NCBI GenBank assembly: GCA_002025645.1
Contig: CP018783.1
Coordinates: 124,001 to 188,000 of the forward strand
DNA: 64,000 bases
Direction of reading: 5' to 3'
Source of the DNA: Curtobacterium pusillum
GTDB lineage: Bacteria; Actinomycetota; Actinomycetes; Actinomycetales; Microbacteriaceae
Below the pieces are notes generated by a model, which searched no databases, was not told the origin of the DNA, and saw nothing but the letters and a program-made list of their open reading frames with translations. The position numbers and the translations under genes were made by a program. This document shows positions 7,349-15,725 of the stretch, in pieces (within the stretch, counting starts at the first letter, position 1; each line of letters starts with the position of its first letter).

Positions 7349-8325
7349 CACTTGTCGTGCACGCTCGCGCGGAACCACTCGTCGTAGAGCTCACGGACGG
7401 TCTCGTCGAGGCCCGGGACCTCGGGCAGGTCACCGGCTCCGGCGTTCGAACGAGCCTGGTCGGGATTGCGGGCGCCGGGGATCGCGGCCGTCACGCCGTC
7501 CTGGGCGATGATCCACGCCAGCGCGGCCTGCGGCACCGACACACCCTCGGGCAAGGCCGCCGCGAAGGCCTGGGCAGCGCGGACGCCGTCCTCGAAGTCG
7601 ACGCCGCTGAACGTCTCGCCCTGGTCGAACGCCTCGCCGTGCCGGTTGTAGTTGCGGTGGTCGCCCTCGGCGAACGAGGTCTCCGCCGTGTACTTGCCGG
7701 ACAGCAACCCCGAGGCCAACGGGACGCGCGCGAGGATGCCGACCCGTGCCTCCAGGGCGGCCGGCAGCACGCGGTCCAGCGGCTTGAGACGGAACGCGTT
7801 GAGGATGATCTGGACCGTCGCGACGCCCGGGCGGGCGATCGCGGCGAGCGCCTGGTCGGCGGTCTCGACGCTGACGCCGTAGGCGGCGACGGAGCCGTCG
7901 GCGACCAGCGCGTCGAGGGCGTCGTAGACCGCGTCGTCCTCGACGACCGCGGTCGGTGGGCAGTGCAGCTGGACGAGGTCGAGGGTGTCCTGGCCGAGGT
8001 TCCGGCGGGAGCGGTCGACCCACTCGCGGAAGTTCGCGGCGACGTAGTTCGCGGGGACCTGCTCCGCTCGCCGACCCATCTTCGTCGTGATCGTCAGCGG
8101 GACGTCGGGGTTCGCCGCCCGCCAGGCACCGATCAGCTGCTCGCTGCGGCCGTCCCCGTACACGTCGGCCGTGTCGAAGAGGGTCACGCCGGACTCGACG
8201 GACGCGTCCATCACGGCGTTCGCGTCGGCGTCGGAGACGGGTCCCCAGTCGCCGCCGAACTGCCAGGTGCCGAGGCCGACGACGGACACGGGGCGGCCGG
8301 TACGGCCGAGGGTGCGACTCTGCAT
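7345..8325 (-). CDS. Aldo/keto reductase
   Basis: NADPH-dependent oxidoreductase with a TIM barrel, 326 residues. The catalytic tetrad is visible: Asp51 and Tyr56 (DTADVYGDGRSE), Lys82 (TTKMG) and His121 (LVQLHCPP). The C-terminal ALAWIIAQDGVTAAIPGARNP block is the cofactor-phosphate region. Sequence style is close to the YhdN/L-glyceraldehyde-3-phosphate reductase group; the substrate is not predictable. The ATG at 8325 is chosen over 8343 because TACGCT lies exactly 7 nt upstream, a leaderless promoter. Confidence 0.92.
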   Translation of the reverse strand: MQSRTLGRTGRPVSVVGLGTWQFGGDWGPVSDADANAVMDASVESGVTLFDTADVYGDGRSEQLIGAWRAANPDVPLTITTKMGRRAEQVPANYVAANFREWVDRSRRNLGQDTLDLVQLHCPPTAVVEDDAVYDALDALVADGSVAAYGVSVETADQALAAIARPGVATVQIILNAFRLKPLDRVLPAALEARVGILARVPLASGLLSGKYTAETSFAEGDHRNYNRHGEAFDQGETFSGVDFEDGVRAAQAFAAALPEGVSVPQAALAWIIAQDGVTAAIPGARNPDQARSNAGAGDLPEVPGLDETVRELYDEWFRASVHDKW

Positions 8326-8361
8326 GACCGTGAGCGTAGTCACCCGGCGCTCGGACGACGG

Positions 8362-8889
8362 TCAGTTCGTCGTGGCGACGCCGTTCCGGAGCAAGGCCTT
8401 CGCGGCGCGGGCACGTGGGATGACCCAGGCGGCGCTCCAGAGGCCGAGCCCGACCCAGAGCGCGATCAGCATCGTGGTGATCAGCGGGCCGTGCTGGTCG
8501 CGCATCGACCAGGTCATCGCGATCCACAGCGTGCTGAGGATGATCTTCCCCCAGCCGGCGGCCTCGCGTTCGGCCTGCGCCTGGACGAGGGGGATCCACT
8601 CCGTCGCCGGGACGCCGGCCGGCACCTGTCCGTCCACGATCCAGTTCCGGACGACGACCGAGCGGGCGTACCCGCCCTCGGCACGCCACTCGCGGAACTG
8701 GAGGACCACGGCGATCGCGATGCCGGCGAGCGCTGCGGGGATGGCGATCGAGACCACGACGGCGGTGCTCGAGCCGGTCCACGACGAGATGACGAGGGTG
8801 GCGAGGACGACGGCGAACGCGGCGCCCGTGACACCGGCACCGAGCAGCCGCAGCCGGCCGGCTTCGTCGAGGGGTCCGACTCCGTTCAC
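8362..8889 (-). CDS. Hypothetical integral membrane protein
   Basis: 175 residues with four predicted membrane segments, at about 16-36, 42-62, 118-136 and 138-156 (for example ITTMLIALWVGLGLWSAAWV). A soluble stretch with a WRAEGGYARSVVVRNWIVDG motif lies between segments two and three. No enzymatic motif recognised. GTG start at 8889. It shares the minus strand with the aldo/keto reductase but is separated from it by about 36 bp that hold the reductase promoter. Confidence 0.7.
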   Translation of the reverse strand: MNGVGPLDEAGRLRLLGAGVTGAAFAVVLATLVISSWTGSSTAVVVSIAIPAALAGIAIAVVLQFREWRAEGGYARSVVVRNWIVDGQVPAGVPATEWIPLVQAQAEREAAGWGKIILSTLWIAMTWSMRDQHGPLITTMLIALWVGLGLWSAAWVIPRARAAKALLRNGVATTN

Positions 8890-8954
8890 GGGGGTGACGG
8901 TACCCGGTGACGGCGCGGATCAGCTGGTACTCGTGCTGGCCGGGTCGCGCCCGG

Positions 8955-8960
8955 TACGGT
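8955..8960 (+). promoter_or_regulatory. Leaderless -10 box of the tautomerase gene
   Basis: TACGGT ends 6 nt before the ATG at 8967, placing the transcription start at or next to the start codon. Confidence 0.5.
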
Positions 8961-8966
8961 CTCGGC

Positions 8967-9356
8967 ATGGCGCAGGTGATCGTGTACGCGCGGCGGACTT
9001 CCATCGACGCGCGGCGGCAGCAGCTGTCCGACGCGATCCACGGCGCGGTGGTGGCAGCCCTCGACTACCCGGCGGAGAAGCGGTTCCACCGGTTCGTCGG
9101 GCTCGACGCGGCCGACTTCGTGTACCCCGAGGACCGCGGCGACGACTACACGATCATCGAGGTCTCCATGTTCGAGGGCCGATCCGCGGAGGCGAAGCGG
9201 GAACTCATCCGACAGCTCTTCGACCGGATCGCGGCCGAGGTGGGCATCGCGCCGCACAGCGTCGAGATCACGATCACCGAGACGCCGAAGGTGAACTGGG
9301 GCATCCGCGGGGTGAACGCCGAGGACCTCGCGCTCGGGTACCGGTTGGACGTCTGA
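8967..9356 (+). CDS. Tautomerase-superfamily protein (Tautomerase_2 type)
   Basis: 129 residues. Family hallmarks LSDAIHGAVVAAL, KRFHRFVGLDAADFVYPEDR, IEVSMFEGRSAEAKRELI and ETPKVNWGIRGVNAEDLALGY run in the expected order. The residue after Met is Ala, not the catalytic Pro of classical tautomerases, so proton-transfer activity by the usual N-terminal proline is not expected; this appears to be a subfamily trait. The start is set by a leaderless -10 box. The next gene starts 4 nt after the stop and may be co-transcribed. Confidence 0.85.
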   Translation: MAQVIVYARRTSIDARRQQLSDAIHGAVVAALDYPAEKRFHRFVGLDAADFVYPEDRGDDYTIIEVSMFEGRSAEAKRELIRQLFDRIAAEVGIAPHSVEITITETPKVNWGIRGVNAEDLALGYRLDV

Positions 9357-9360
9357 CCCC

Positions 9361-9852
9361 GTGCTGATCGTGATCCGTGGGAACTCGGGCTCCGGCAAGT
9401 CGACCGTCGCGGCCGCGCTGCAGCGTGCGCTGGGCTGGCCCACGGCCGTCCTCGGGCAGGACCACTTCCGGCGGATCGTCTACAAGGAACGCCAGGACGC
9501 CGGCGTCGCGGACGGGATGGCGCACGCGGCCCTCCTCGAAACGGCCGCGCTGCACTGCCTCGCCGCGGGGCACCACGTCGTGCTCGAGGGCATCCTCCGC
9601 GCAGACCGGTACGCGGCGATGATCGAGCGGATCGCGGGTGCTGCCGACGACGCACGGTTCTACGCCTTCGACCTGACGTTCGACGAGACCGTGGTCCGGC
9701 ACGGCAGCCGCCCACAGGCCGCGGAGTTCACACCCGAGCAGATGCGCGAGTGGTACCGCGGCTGGGACCCGCTGCCCTTCGTCACGGAGCGACCCCTGCG
9801 GCCGGACGAAGACCTCGATGCGATCGTGGAGCGGGTCCTGCGGGACCGGTGA
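9361..9852 (+). CDS. P-loop kinase-like NTPase
   Basis: 163-residue small AAA/adenylate-kinase-like protein. Walker A is GNSGSGKST at residues 7-15; VVLEGIL near 75 is the Walker B-like strand; FYAFDLTFDETVVRH and the Arg-rich segment resemble the lid region of nucleoside or antibiotic kinases and zeta-toxin-like proteins. Substrate unknown. GTG start at 9361, only 4 nt behind the tautomerase stop, so it depends on that transcript. Confidence 0.82.
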   Translation: MLIVIRGNSGSGKSTVAAALQRALGWPTAVLGQDHFRRIVYKERQDAGVADGMAHAALLETAALHCLAAGHHVVLEGILRADRYAAMIERIAGAADDARFYAFDLTFDETVVRHGSRPQAAEFTPEQMREWYRGWDPLPFVTERPLRPDEDLDAIVERVLRDR

Positions 9853-9942
9853 CCGACGGGCCGCTCCGCCGTGAGGGCTGCCGGGCGCCCGCGCGTACAA
9901 CGGCGTCAGAGGCCGCACCCCGCGGCCGGAGACGAGACGGCA

Positions 9943-10299
9943 ATGGCATCCGGAGTGGCATCCGTGTGGGTCCCCGTGACCGACATGCAGCGTGCGGTGG
10001 CGTTCTACCGCGACACCGTCGGACTGACGGTGACGAACGAGAGCGACGAGTGGAGCGAACTCGAGGTCGGCGGACTGATGATCGGCCTGAACGCCCGCGA
10101 GGACGCGAGCGTCTCGTCCGCCGGCGGCGCGGTGATCACCTTCCAGCCGGACGGCACCATCGAGGACGAACTCGCCGAGCTGCGGCAGCGCGGAGCGGAC
10201 ATCGAGGGGGAGATCAGCGAGCACCCCTGGGGCCGGATCTTCCCGTTCAAGGACTCCGAGGGCAACGACCTGCAGTTCTACTCGCCGCCGCAGTCCTGA
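9943..10299 (+). CDS. VOC-superfamily protein (glyoxalase/bleomycin resistance-like)
   Basis: 118 residues with the paired beta-alpha-beta-beta-beta modules of the vicinal oxygen chelate fold: an N-terminal FYRDTVGLTV strand-helix unit and a C-terminal FPFKDSEGNDLQFY ending with the metal-ligand-type Glu. Substrate unknown; could be a dioxygenase-like or binding protein. ATG at 9943 preceded by GGAGACGAG at a suitable distance. A strong hairpin follows the gene. Confidence 0.85.
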   Translation: MASGVASVWVPVTDMQRAVAFYRDTVGLTVTNESDEWSELEVGGLMIGLNAREDASVSSAGGAVITFQPDGTIEDELAELRQRGADIEGEISEHPWGRIFPFKDSEGNDLQFYSPPQS

Positions 10300-10310
10300 C
10301 ACGTGTGCGC

Positions 10311-10348
10311 GACGAGGGCCGTCCCGGGGAACCGGGGCGGCCCTCGTC
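10311..10348 (+). terminator. Hairpin terminator candidate after the VOC gene
   Basis: GACGAGGGCCG and CGGCCCTCGTC form an 11-bp perfect stem that continues through CCCGGGG/CCGGGG pairing. No T-tract. Placed 11 nt after the stop codon. Confidence 0.55.
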
Positions 10349-10358
10349 ACGTGGTTCA

Positions 10359-10388
10359 AACACGACGAGTGAATGAAAACATCGTGTT
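10359..10388. promoter_or_regulatory. Inverted repeat, candidate autoregulatory operator of the Lrp gene
   Basis: AACACGA (10359-10365) and TCGTGTT (10382-10388) are perfect inverted 7-mers, 16 nt apart, in the one conspicuously AT-richer patch here. The patch lies just upstream of the Lrp promoter and also contains a third AACACG at 10409. Confidence 0.5.
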
Positions 10389-10416
10389 ACGAGTCGTGCG
10401 TGACGCAAAACACGCA

Positions 10417-10445
10417 TTGACGCTCTTCCGGTGACGGAATACGTT
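10417..10445 (+). promoter_or_regulatory. Leaderless promoter of the Lrp/AsnC gene
   Basis: TTGACG (10417-10422), 17-bp spacer, TACGTT (10440-10445), then 7 nt to the ATG at 10453. This is the best -35/-10 pair in the window and puts the transcript start at the start codon. Confidence 0.7.
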
Positions 10446-10452
10446 AACCGGC

Positions 10453-11502
10453 ATGACCTTGACGGATGCTCGTCCCACCGCCGCCGACGAGGTCGACCGC
10501 GCCGTCCTCCGTGCCCTCGCGTACGACGGCCGTGCCTCCTGGGCGGCGATCGGCGAGCTGGCGGGCTGCTCGCCCTCGACCGCGCAGCGCCGGGTGACGC
10601 GCCTCGCCGACGATGGGGCTGTCCGGATCATCGCCGCGTCGGACGTGCTCGCCGCCGGCTTCGGCGTCTCCACGAAGGTCCGGATCAAGTCCGGGGCCGA
10701 CCGTGCCGACGCCCTGGCGGATGCCCTCGCCCGACGCCCCGAGGTCCGGTTCGCCGCGACCCTCACGGGCTCGGCGGACTGCACGGCCGAGGTCGTCCTG
10801 CCCCGGGTCGGTGACCTGACCGCGTTCCTCAGCACCATCGAGGTCGACGGGCGTCCGGTCGAGACCGAGGCCCTGCCGATCGTGCGGACCTTCACCGCCC
10901 CGTTCACCGTGTTCCCCGGCGACGGACTCGCGGCCGCCCCGCGATCGGCGACCGCGAACGCCCCCGCGCCCGATCCGTCGACGGGCGAAGGCGTGGCACC
11001 GCTGCACGCCGACGCCACCGCTGAGGAGCGGTCCGTGTTCGCGGCCCTCGTGCGCGACGGCCGGAAGCCCCTCACCGATCTCGCACGCGAGGTCGGTCGG
11101 TCCGAGGCGGCCACCCGCCGCACCCTCGAGGACCTGGTGCAGAGCGGTCGACTCCGGATCGGCCCGCTGGTGGCCCCAGCGCTGCTCGGCCGGACGACCG
11201 AGCTCGAGGTGTGGATCTCCGTCGCACCCGACCGGCTCTCCGCCGCGGCCGCACAGCTCGCCGGTCACCCCTCCGTGCACTACGCCGCCGCGTCGCTCGG
11301 ACGGTACAACCTCATCGGCCAGGCGTTCCTGCCCGACTTCGCGTCCGTCTACACCTTCACGACCGACGTCCTGGGCGCGCTGCCCGGCGTGCGCGAGGTC
11401 GACGTGACGGTGCAGCTCCGCACCGTCAAACGGATGTGGAGCCGGATCGAGGACGGCCGGTTCGTCCCGGCCAGCGACGCCTCGGCCCCCGCGATCCCGT
11501 GA
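10453..11502 (+). CDS. Two-module Lrp/AsnC-family transcriptional regulator
   Basis: 349 residues, about twice a normal Lrp (150-165). Module 1: winged HTH at about 14-60 (VDRAVLRALAYDGRASWAAI, then CSPSTAQRRVTRL) and an effector-binding-like half at 65-160. Module 2: HTH at about 190-235 (EERSVFAALVRDGRKPLTDL, then SEAATRRTLEDL) and a second half to about 330. A Pro/Ala-rich linker (about 160-185) joins them. The tandem layout would let one chain form a pseudo-dimer. It is the first gene before a co-directional catabolic operon and probably senses its substrate. Likely autoregulated through the inverted repeat upstream. Confidence 0.9.
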   Translation: MTLTDARPTAADEVDRAVLRALAYDGRASWAAIGELAGCSPSTAQRRVTRLADDGAVRIIAASDVLAAGFGVSTKVRIKSGADRADALADALARRPEVRFAATLTGSADCTAEVVLPRVGDLTAFLSTIEVDGRPVETEALPIVRTFTAPFTVFPGDGLAAAPRSATANAPAPDPSTGEGVAPLHADATAEERSVFAALVRDGRKPLTDLAREVGRSEAATRRTLEDLVQSGRLRIGPLVAPALLGRTTELEVWISVAPDRLSAAAAQLAGHPSVHYAAASLGRYNLIGQAFLPDFASVYTFTTDVLGALPGVREVDVTVQLRTVKRMWSRIEDGRFVPASDASAPAIP

Positions 11503-11525
11503 CCCCACCACCTCAGGAGGACACC

Positions 11526-12476
11526 ATGCCCCAGTCCGACCCCCAGCAGCCCTGGCAGTGGGACGAGCCCACCTGGCGTGGCCACGTCGAGGAGGTCCGC
11601 GCCGGACGGAACCTGCTGCCGCCGGAGGGCCCCGTCCGCTGGCCCGGCGGCGCCCGTGTGGCGGTCGCGATCTCGTTCGACTCCGACCACGAGACCCCGT
11701 CACTGCGCGACGGCGAGACGTCGCCCGGCCGGATGGCGATGGGGGAGTACGGCGCGCGCGCAGCCGTCCCGCGCATCCTCCGGCTGCTCGACCGCTACGA
11801 GGCCCCGTCCTCGTTCTACATGCCCGCGGTGTGCGCGCTGCTCCGCCCCGACGAGGCTCCGACGTACGTCGCACACGGCCACGAGGTCGCGGTGCACGGC
11901 TGGATCCACGAGCGGAACACCCTGCTCGGCCACGACGACGAGCTGGACCTGCTGAGCCGGGCGATCGACGTGCTGACGTCCCAGACCGGTGTGCGCCCGA
12001 CCGGCATCCGGACGCCCTCGTGGGACTTCAGCGACTCCACGCTTGACGTCGCCCGCGAACTCGGCTTCCGCTACGACTCCTCGCTGATGGCCGACGACGA
12101 CCCGTACGAGATCCTGCACCGCGGCGAGCCGACGGGCATCGTCGAGATCCCGGTGGACTGGATCCGCGACGACGCACCGTACCTGATGATGGAGCGCTTC
12201 CAGTCGCTGCGGCCGTACACGCCGCCGCACGAGGTGGGCCGCATCTGGCGCGACGAGTTCGACGTCGCGCGCGCCGAGGGCGGCGTCTTCCAGCTCACCA
12301 TGCACCCGCACTTCATCGGGCACCGGTCGCGCCTCGTCGTCCTCGAGGCGCTCCTCGCCCACATCCGCTCGTTCGACGACGTCTGGTTCACCACCCACGC
12401 CGGCCTCGCCGAGCACGTCGCGACCGCGAGCGGTCTCGACCCGGTCGGTGCGTCCGCCACGGACGCGACCGTCTGA
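11526..12476 (+). CDS. Polysaccharide-deacetylase-fold hydrolase (NodB/PuuE-like)
   Basis: 316 residues with the NodB-homology barrel: ISFDSDHE (metal-binding Asp pair, about 49-56), GHEVAVHGWIHERN (His-rich metal site, about 117-130) and GIRTPSWDFSDSTL (motif 3). This subgroup, with an N-terminal W-rich extension and FQLTMHPHFIGH near the C-terminus, includes allantoinase PuuE and cyclic-imide hydrolases more than sugar deacetylases. Excellent Shine-Dalgarno AGGAGG at 11515-11520. With the M20 hydrolase downstream, a role in opening and trimming an amide or imide ring is plausible but inferred. Confidence 0.88.
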   Translation: MPQSDPQQPWQWDEPTWRGHVEEVRAGRNLLPPEGPVRWPGGARVAVAISFDSDHETPSLRDGETSPGRMAMGEYGARAAVPRILRLLDRYEAPSSFYMPAVCALLRPDEAPTYVAHGHEVAVHGWIHERNTLLGHDDELDLLSRAIDVLTSQTGVRPTGIRTPSWDFSDSTLDVARELGFRYDSSLMADDDPYEILHRGEPTGIVEIPVDWIRDDAPYLMMERFQSLRPYTPPHEVGRIWRDEFDVARAEGGVFQLTMHPHFIGHRSRLVVLEALLAHIRSFDDVWFTTHAGLAEHVATASGLDPVGASATDATV

Positions 12477-12520
12477 CGGCCTGGAGGCACGGGTCGACCC
12501 CGCCCCGCGCCTCCAGGCCG
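12477..12520. repeat. Dispersed palindrome, copy 2
   Basis: CGGCCTGGAGGCACGGG ... CCCGCGCCTCCAGGCCG, beginning at the base after the deacetylase stop. The third arm base pair differs from copies of the ACTGGAGGC type on both sides, preserving pairing. Confidence 0.88.
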
Positions 12521-12574
12521 CTGCTCCACCCGTTCCGCACCCCCGTTCCTCCCACCCAGGAAGTCGACGCAACG

Positions 12575-13918
12575 ATGACAGCAGAAGCAACCAACCCGAG
12601 GCTCGGCGCCGCCGGCACCGCGCCGGACGCCGTGCACGAGACCCGACTCACGGCCCGCGGCCGGAAGGCGATCATCGCCGGAGGCATCGGCAACGTGGTC
12701 GAGTGGATCGACTGGGCCGTCTACACGACGTTCTCGTCGGTGTTCGGCCACCACTTCTTCCCGCCGGGCAACGACGCTGCGGCGCTCCTCGCGACGCTCG
12801 CGGTGTTCGCGGTCGGGTTCGTGATGCGTCCGATCGGCGCAGCGGTCCTCGGCGCGTACGCCGACCGGCACGGCCGCAAGAAGGGGCTGATGCTCACGAT
12901 CGGGCTGATGGCCGCCGCCTCGCTCGTCATCGGCATCACGCCCGGGTACGCGACGATCGGGATCGCTGCCCCGATCGTGCTGCTCCTCGCACGACTCGTG
13001 CAGGGCTTCTCGGCGGGAGGCGAGTTCGGCTCCTCGTCGGCGTTCCTCGTCGAGTCGGCCGCTCCGAAGCGCCGTGCCTTCGCCGGATCCTGGCAGCAGG
13101 TGTCGGTCGGTGCGGGCGTGCTGATCGCCTCCGGGATCGGCGCGATCATCACCTCGGTGCTCTCACCCGAGGCCCTGGACGCCTGGGGATGGCGCGCCGC
13201 CTTCGTCTTCTGCGCCCTGATCGGCCTGGTCGGCATCTGGCTGCGGACCTCGGTCGAGGAGACCGAGTCCTTCACCGCCCAGCGGGACCGCGACGCGCAG
13301 GCGGCCGCCCCGAAGCGCAACGCCGTCGTTGCGATGTTCCGCGACCACCCGGGTGCCACCGCACGCGTGTTCGGGATCACCATCGCCGGCACGCTGCTCT
13401 ACTACATGTGGGTCTCGTACATGCCGACCTACGCGCACGTCACGACCGGGCTGCCGCTCAACCAGGCGCTCCTCGCGAACGTGATCGCCATGGTCGTGTT
13501 CCTCGTGCTGCTGCCGTTCGCCGGCATCCTGTCGGACAAGATCGGACGCAAGCCCACGATGTCGATCTTCGCCGGCGGGTTCCTGCTGTTCGCGTGGCCG
13601 GCGTTCACGTTCCTGAGCGGCACGTTCTGGTCGTTGCTCATCATCCAGGTCATCGGCATCCTGTTCCTGCTCGGCTACTCGGCGAACTGCGCGGTGATCA
13701 TGGCCGAGCAGTTCCCGCCGGAGGTCCGTGCGACCGGCATCGGCCTGCCCTACGCCCTCGCGGTCGCGATCTTCGGCGGTACCGCGCCGTACATCACCAC
13801 CTGGATGAGCGGTGCCGGGTACGGGAACCTCGTCTGGGTGTACTGCGCGGTGGCCGCGGCGATCGGACTCGTCGTCTACCTGACGATGCCGGAGACGAAG
13901 GGGAAGGTCCTCCGATGA
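12575..13918 (+). CDS. MFS transporter, metabolite:H+ symporter (MHS) family
   Basis: 447 residues, twelve predicted membrane helices. The signature GNVVEWIDWAVYTTF near residue 38, ADRHGRKKGL in the 2-3 loop, RLVQGFSAGGEFGSS in helix 4-5 and SDKIGRKPTM in the 8-9 loop are typical of MHS carriers such as ShiA, KgtP and ProP, which import carboxylates, shikimate-like compounds or betaines. Co-directional with enzymes for an unknown substrate, so it probably imports the inducer and substrate. The palindrome lies between it and the deacetylase. Confidence 0.92.
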   Translation: MTAEATNPRLGAAGTAPDAVHETRLTARGRKAIIAGGIGNVVEWIDWAVYTTFSSVFGHHFFPPGNDAAALLATLAVFAVGFVMRPIGAAVLGAYADRHGRKKGLMLTIGLMAAASLVIGITPGYATIGIAAPIVLLLARLVQGFSAGGEFGSSSAFLVESAAPKRRAFAGSWQQVSVGAGVLIASGIGAIITSVLSPEALDAWGWRAAFVFCALIGLVGIWLRTSVEETESFTAQRDRDAQAAAPKRNAVVAMFRDHPGATARVFGITIAGTLLYYMWVSYMPTYAHVTTGLPLNQALLANVIAMVVFLVLLPFAGILSDKIGRKPTMSIFAGGFLLFAWPAFTFLSGTFWSLLIIQVIGILFLLGYSANCAVIMAEQFPPEVRATGIGLPYALAVAIFGGTAPYITTWMSGAGYGNLVWVYCAVAAAIGLVVYLTMPETKGKVLR

Positions 13919-14700
13919 CGCGGCACGTGCTCGTCACCGGTGCGGCCAGCGGGATCGGGCTCGCCGTGGCCCGGTCGTTCGCTGCCCTCGGCGACCGGCT
14001 CACGCTCGTCGACCATCGTACCGACGCACTCGCCGCGGCCGCAGGGTCGATCGGTTCCACGGATGCCGTCGGCACGGTCGTGGCGGACCTTCGTGACCCG
14101 GACGCCCCGACGCGTGCCGTGACCGCCGCGTGGGAGCAGGCACCCGTCGACGTCCTCGTGAACGCCGCCGGTGTCTACCCGGCGACACCCTTCCTCGAGC
14201 TCGACGCCGCGACGTGGGACTCCGTGCAGGACGTCAACGTCCGAGCGCCCCTGCTCGCCACCGTGGCACTCGGCCGCCTCGCCACCCGGGTGGGTCGGAC
14301 CCCCACCGTCGTGAACATCACCTCCGGTGCCGCCCTCCGTGCCCGCCCCGGTGCCGCTCCGTACAGCACGTCGAAGGCCGCGCTCGAGATGGTGACCCGT
14401 GCGAGCGCCCTGGAGCTCGGGGCCGCCGGCATCCGGGTGAACGCCGTCGCGCCGGGGTTCGTCGTCGTGGACAGCGAGGTGAACCGCGTCAGCGACGAGT
14501 ACGCCGCCGCCGTGTCGCCGAACCCGCTCGGGCGACCAGGCGACCCGTCCGACATCGCGAAGGCCGTCGTCTGGCTGGCCGACCCGGAGCAGTCCGGATG
14601 GGTCACCGGGACCATCCTGCGCGTCGACGGCGGATCGTCCACCGGCGCGCACAACCTGCCGCTGAGCAGCAGCACCACCCGAGAGGAAGTCTCCGCATGA
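13915..14700 (+). CDS. Short-chain dehydrogenase/reductase
   Basis: 261 residues, classical SDR: TGAASGIG at 8-15 binds NAD(P), Asp37 after the second strand (LVDHRT) suggests NAD preference, NAAG near 81, the catalytic Ser in NITSGAALRA and YSTSK (Tyr-x3-Lys) near 149. C-terminal GWVTGTILRVDGG is the standard family end. The ATG overlaps the transporter stop (ATGA) and its stop overlaps the next ATG, so it is translationally coupled in the operon. Confidence 0.92.
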   Translation: MTRHVLVTGAASGIGLAVARSFAALGDRLTLVDHRTDALAAAAGSIGSTDAVGTVVADLRDPDAPTRAVTAAWEQAPVDVLVNAAGVYPATPFLELDAATWDSVQDVNVRAPLLATVALGRLATRVGRTPTVVNITSGAALRARPGAAPYSTSKAALEMVTRASALELGAAGIRVNAVAPGFVVVDSEVNRVSDEYAAAVSPNPLGRPGDPSDIAKAVVWLADPEQSGWVTGTILRVDGGSSTGAHNLPLSSSTTREEVSA

Positions 14701-15725
14701 CCGACCGCACTCCGTACACGATCGTCGGTGCCGGCGCGATCGGCGGCACCCTCGCCGTGCACCTCGACGCCGCCGGTGTCCCCGTGCAGCTCGTCGACGC
14801 CGACCCCGACCACGTCGCCGCGGTGCGCGCCGACGGACTCCGTCTCCGGACCGCCGACGGCGAGCGGGTGGCCCGGCTCCCGGTCTGGCACCTCGACGAC
14901 CCCGACGCACCGACCACGCTCGGACCGGTCCTGCTCGCCGTCAAGGCGCTCGCCACCGACCCGGCCTCGGCCTGGATCGCACCCCGGCTCGCCGACGACG
15001 GCTGGGTCGCGTCACTGCAGAACGGTCTCAACGAGGCGACGATCGCCCGCCACGTCGGTGCCGACCGCACCGTCATCGCGTTCGTCGACCTGTTCGCCGA
15101 CGTCGTCGCTCCCGGTGTCGTGCAGGACGGTGGCCTCGGCGCGATGGCGCTCGGCGAGTACGCCGGCGGGACGAGCGACCGCAACCGGCAGCTCGCGGAG
15201 GACCTGCGCCGGTGGGGGACCCCGGTCGTCACGGACAACGTCGCCGGCTTCCTCTGGTCGAAGCTGGCCTTCGGCGCGATGCTCACGGCGACGGCCCTGG
15301 CGGACGAGGACATGAGTGTCCTCATCGATCGCAACCGCGACGTGATGGCCGCGCTCGCACGCGAGGTCCTCGCCGTGACCGACGCCCAGGGCATCACGGC
15401 GGAACCGTTCGACGCGTTCGAGCCGAGCGCGTTCGCCCCCGGCGCCGACCCCGCCGCGACGACCGCGGCGCTCGACGGCCTCGTCGCGTGGCTCGCCACC
15501 CAGTCGAAGACCCGCTCCGGGATCTGGCGCGACATCGCCGTCCGGCACCGGAAGACCGAGGTGCCGCTGCACTACGGCCCCGTCGTCGAAGCCGGGGAGT
15601 CGCTCGGCATCCCGACGCCCGGCATCCGCGCGCTCGTCGACGAGATCGTCGCGGTCGAGGACGGCGCCGCGATGGACGAGGACCGGATCCGTGGCCTCGT
15701 CGCGGCGGTCGGGGCGGCGCGGTGA
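14697..15725 (+). CDS. Ketopantoate reductase family (2-dehydropantoate 2-reductase-like) oxidoreductase
   Basis: 342 residues. N-terminal Rossmann motif VGAGAIGGTLAVHL at 10-23; LLAVKAL near 80 and SLQNGLNE near 102 are ApbA/PanE signatures; WSKLAFGAMLTA near 188 carries the catalytic Lys. Placement in a catabolic operon with an SDR argues against a pantothenate role and for reducing or oxidizing an alpha-keto/alpha-hydroxy acid intermediate. Coupled by ATGA at its start and GTGA at its end. Confidence 0.88.
   Translation: MTDRTPYTIVGAGAIGGTLAVHLDAAGVPVQLVDADPDHVAAVRADGLRLRTADGERVARLPVWHLDDPDAPTTLGPVLLAVKALATDPASAWIAPRLADDGWVASLQNGLNEATIARHVGADRTVIAFVDLFADVVAPGVVQDGGLGAMALGEYAGGTSDRNRQLAEDLRRWGTPVVTDNVAGFLWSKLAFGAMLTATALADEDMSVLIDRNRDVMAALAREVLAVTDAQGITAEPFDAFEPSAFAPGADPAATTAALDGLVAWLATQSKTRSGIWRDIAVRHRKTEVPLHYGPVVEAGESLGIPTPGIRALVDEIVAVEDGAAMDEDRIRGLVAAVGAAR

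Noticed and set aside
10311..10348. Classical rho-independent terminators
   Set aside because: Several strong hairpins lie after stop codons but none is followed by a T-tract, so they are listed as candidates with moderate confidence only.
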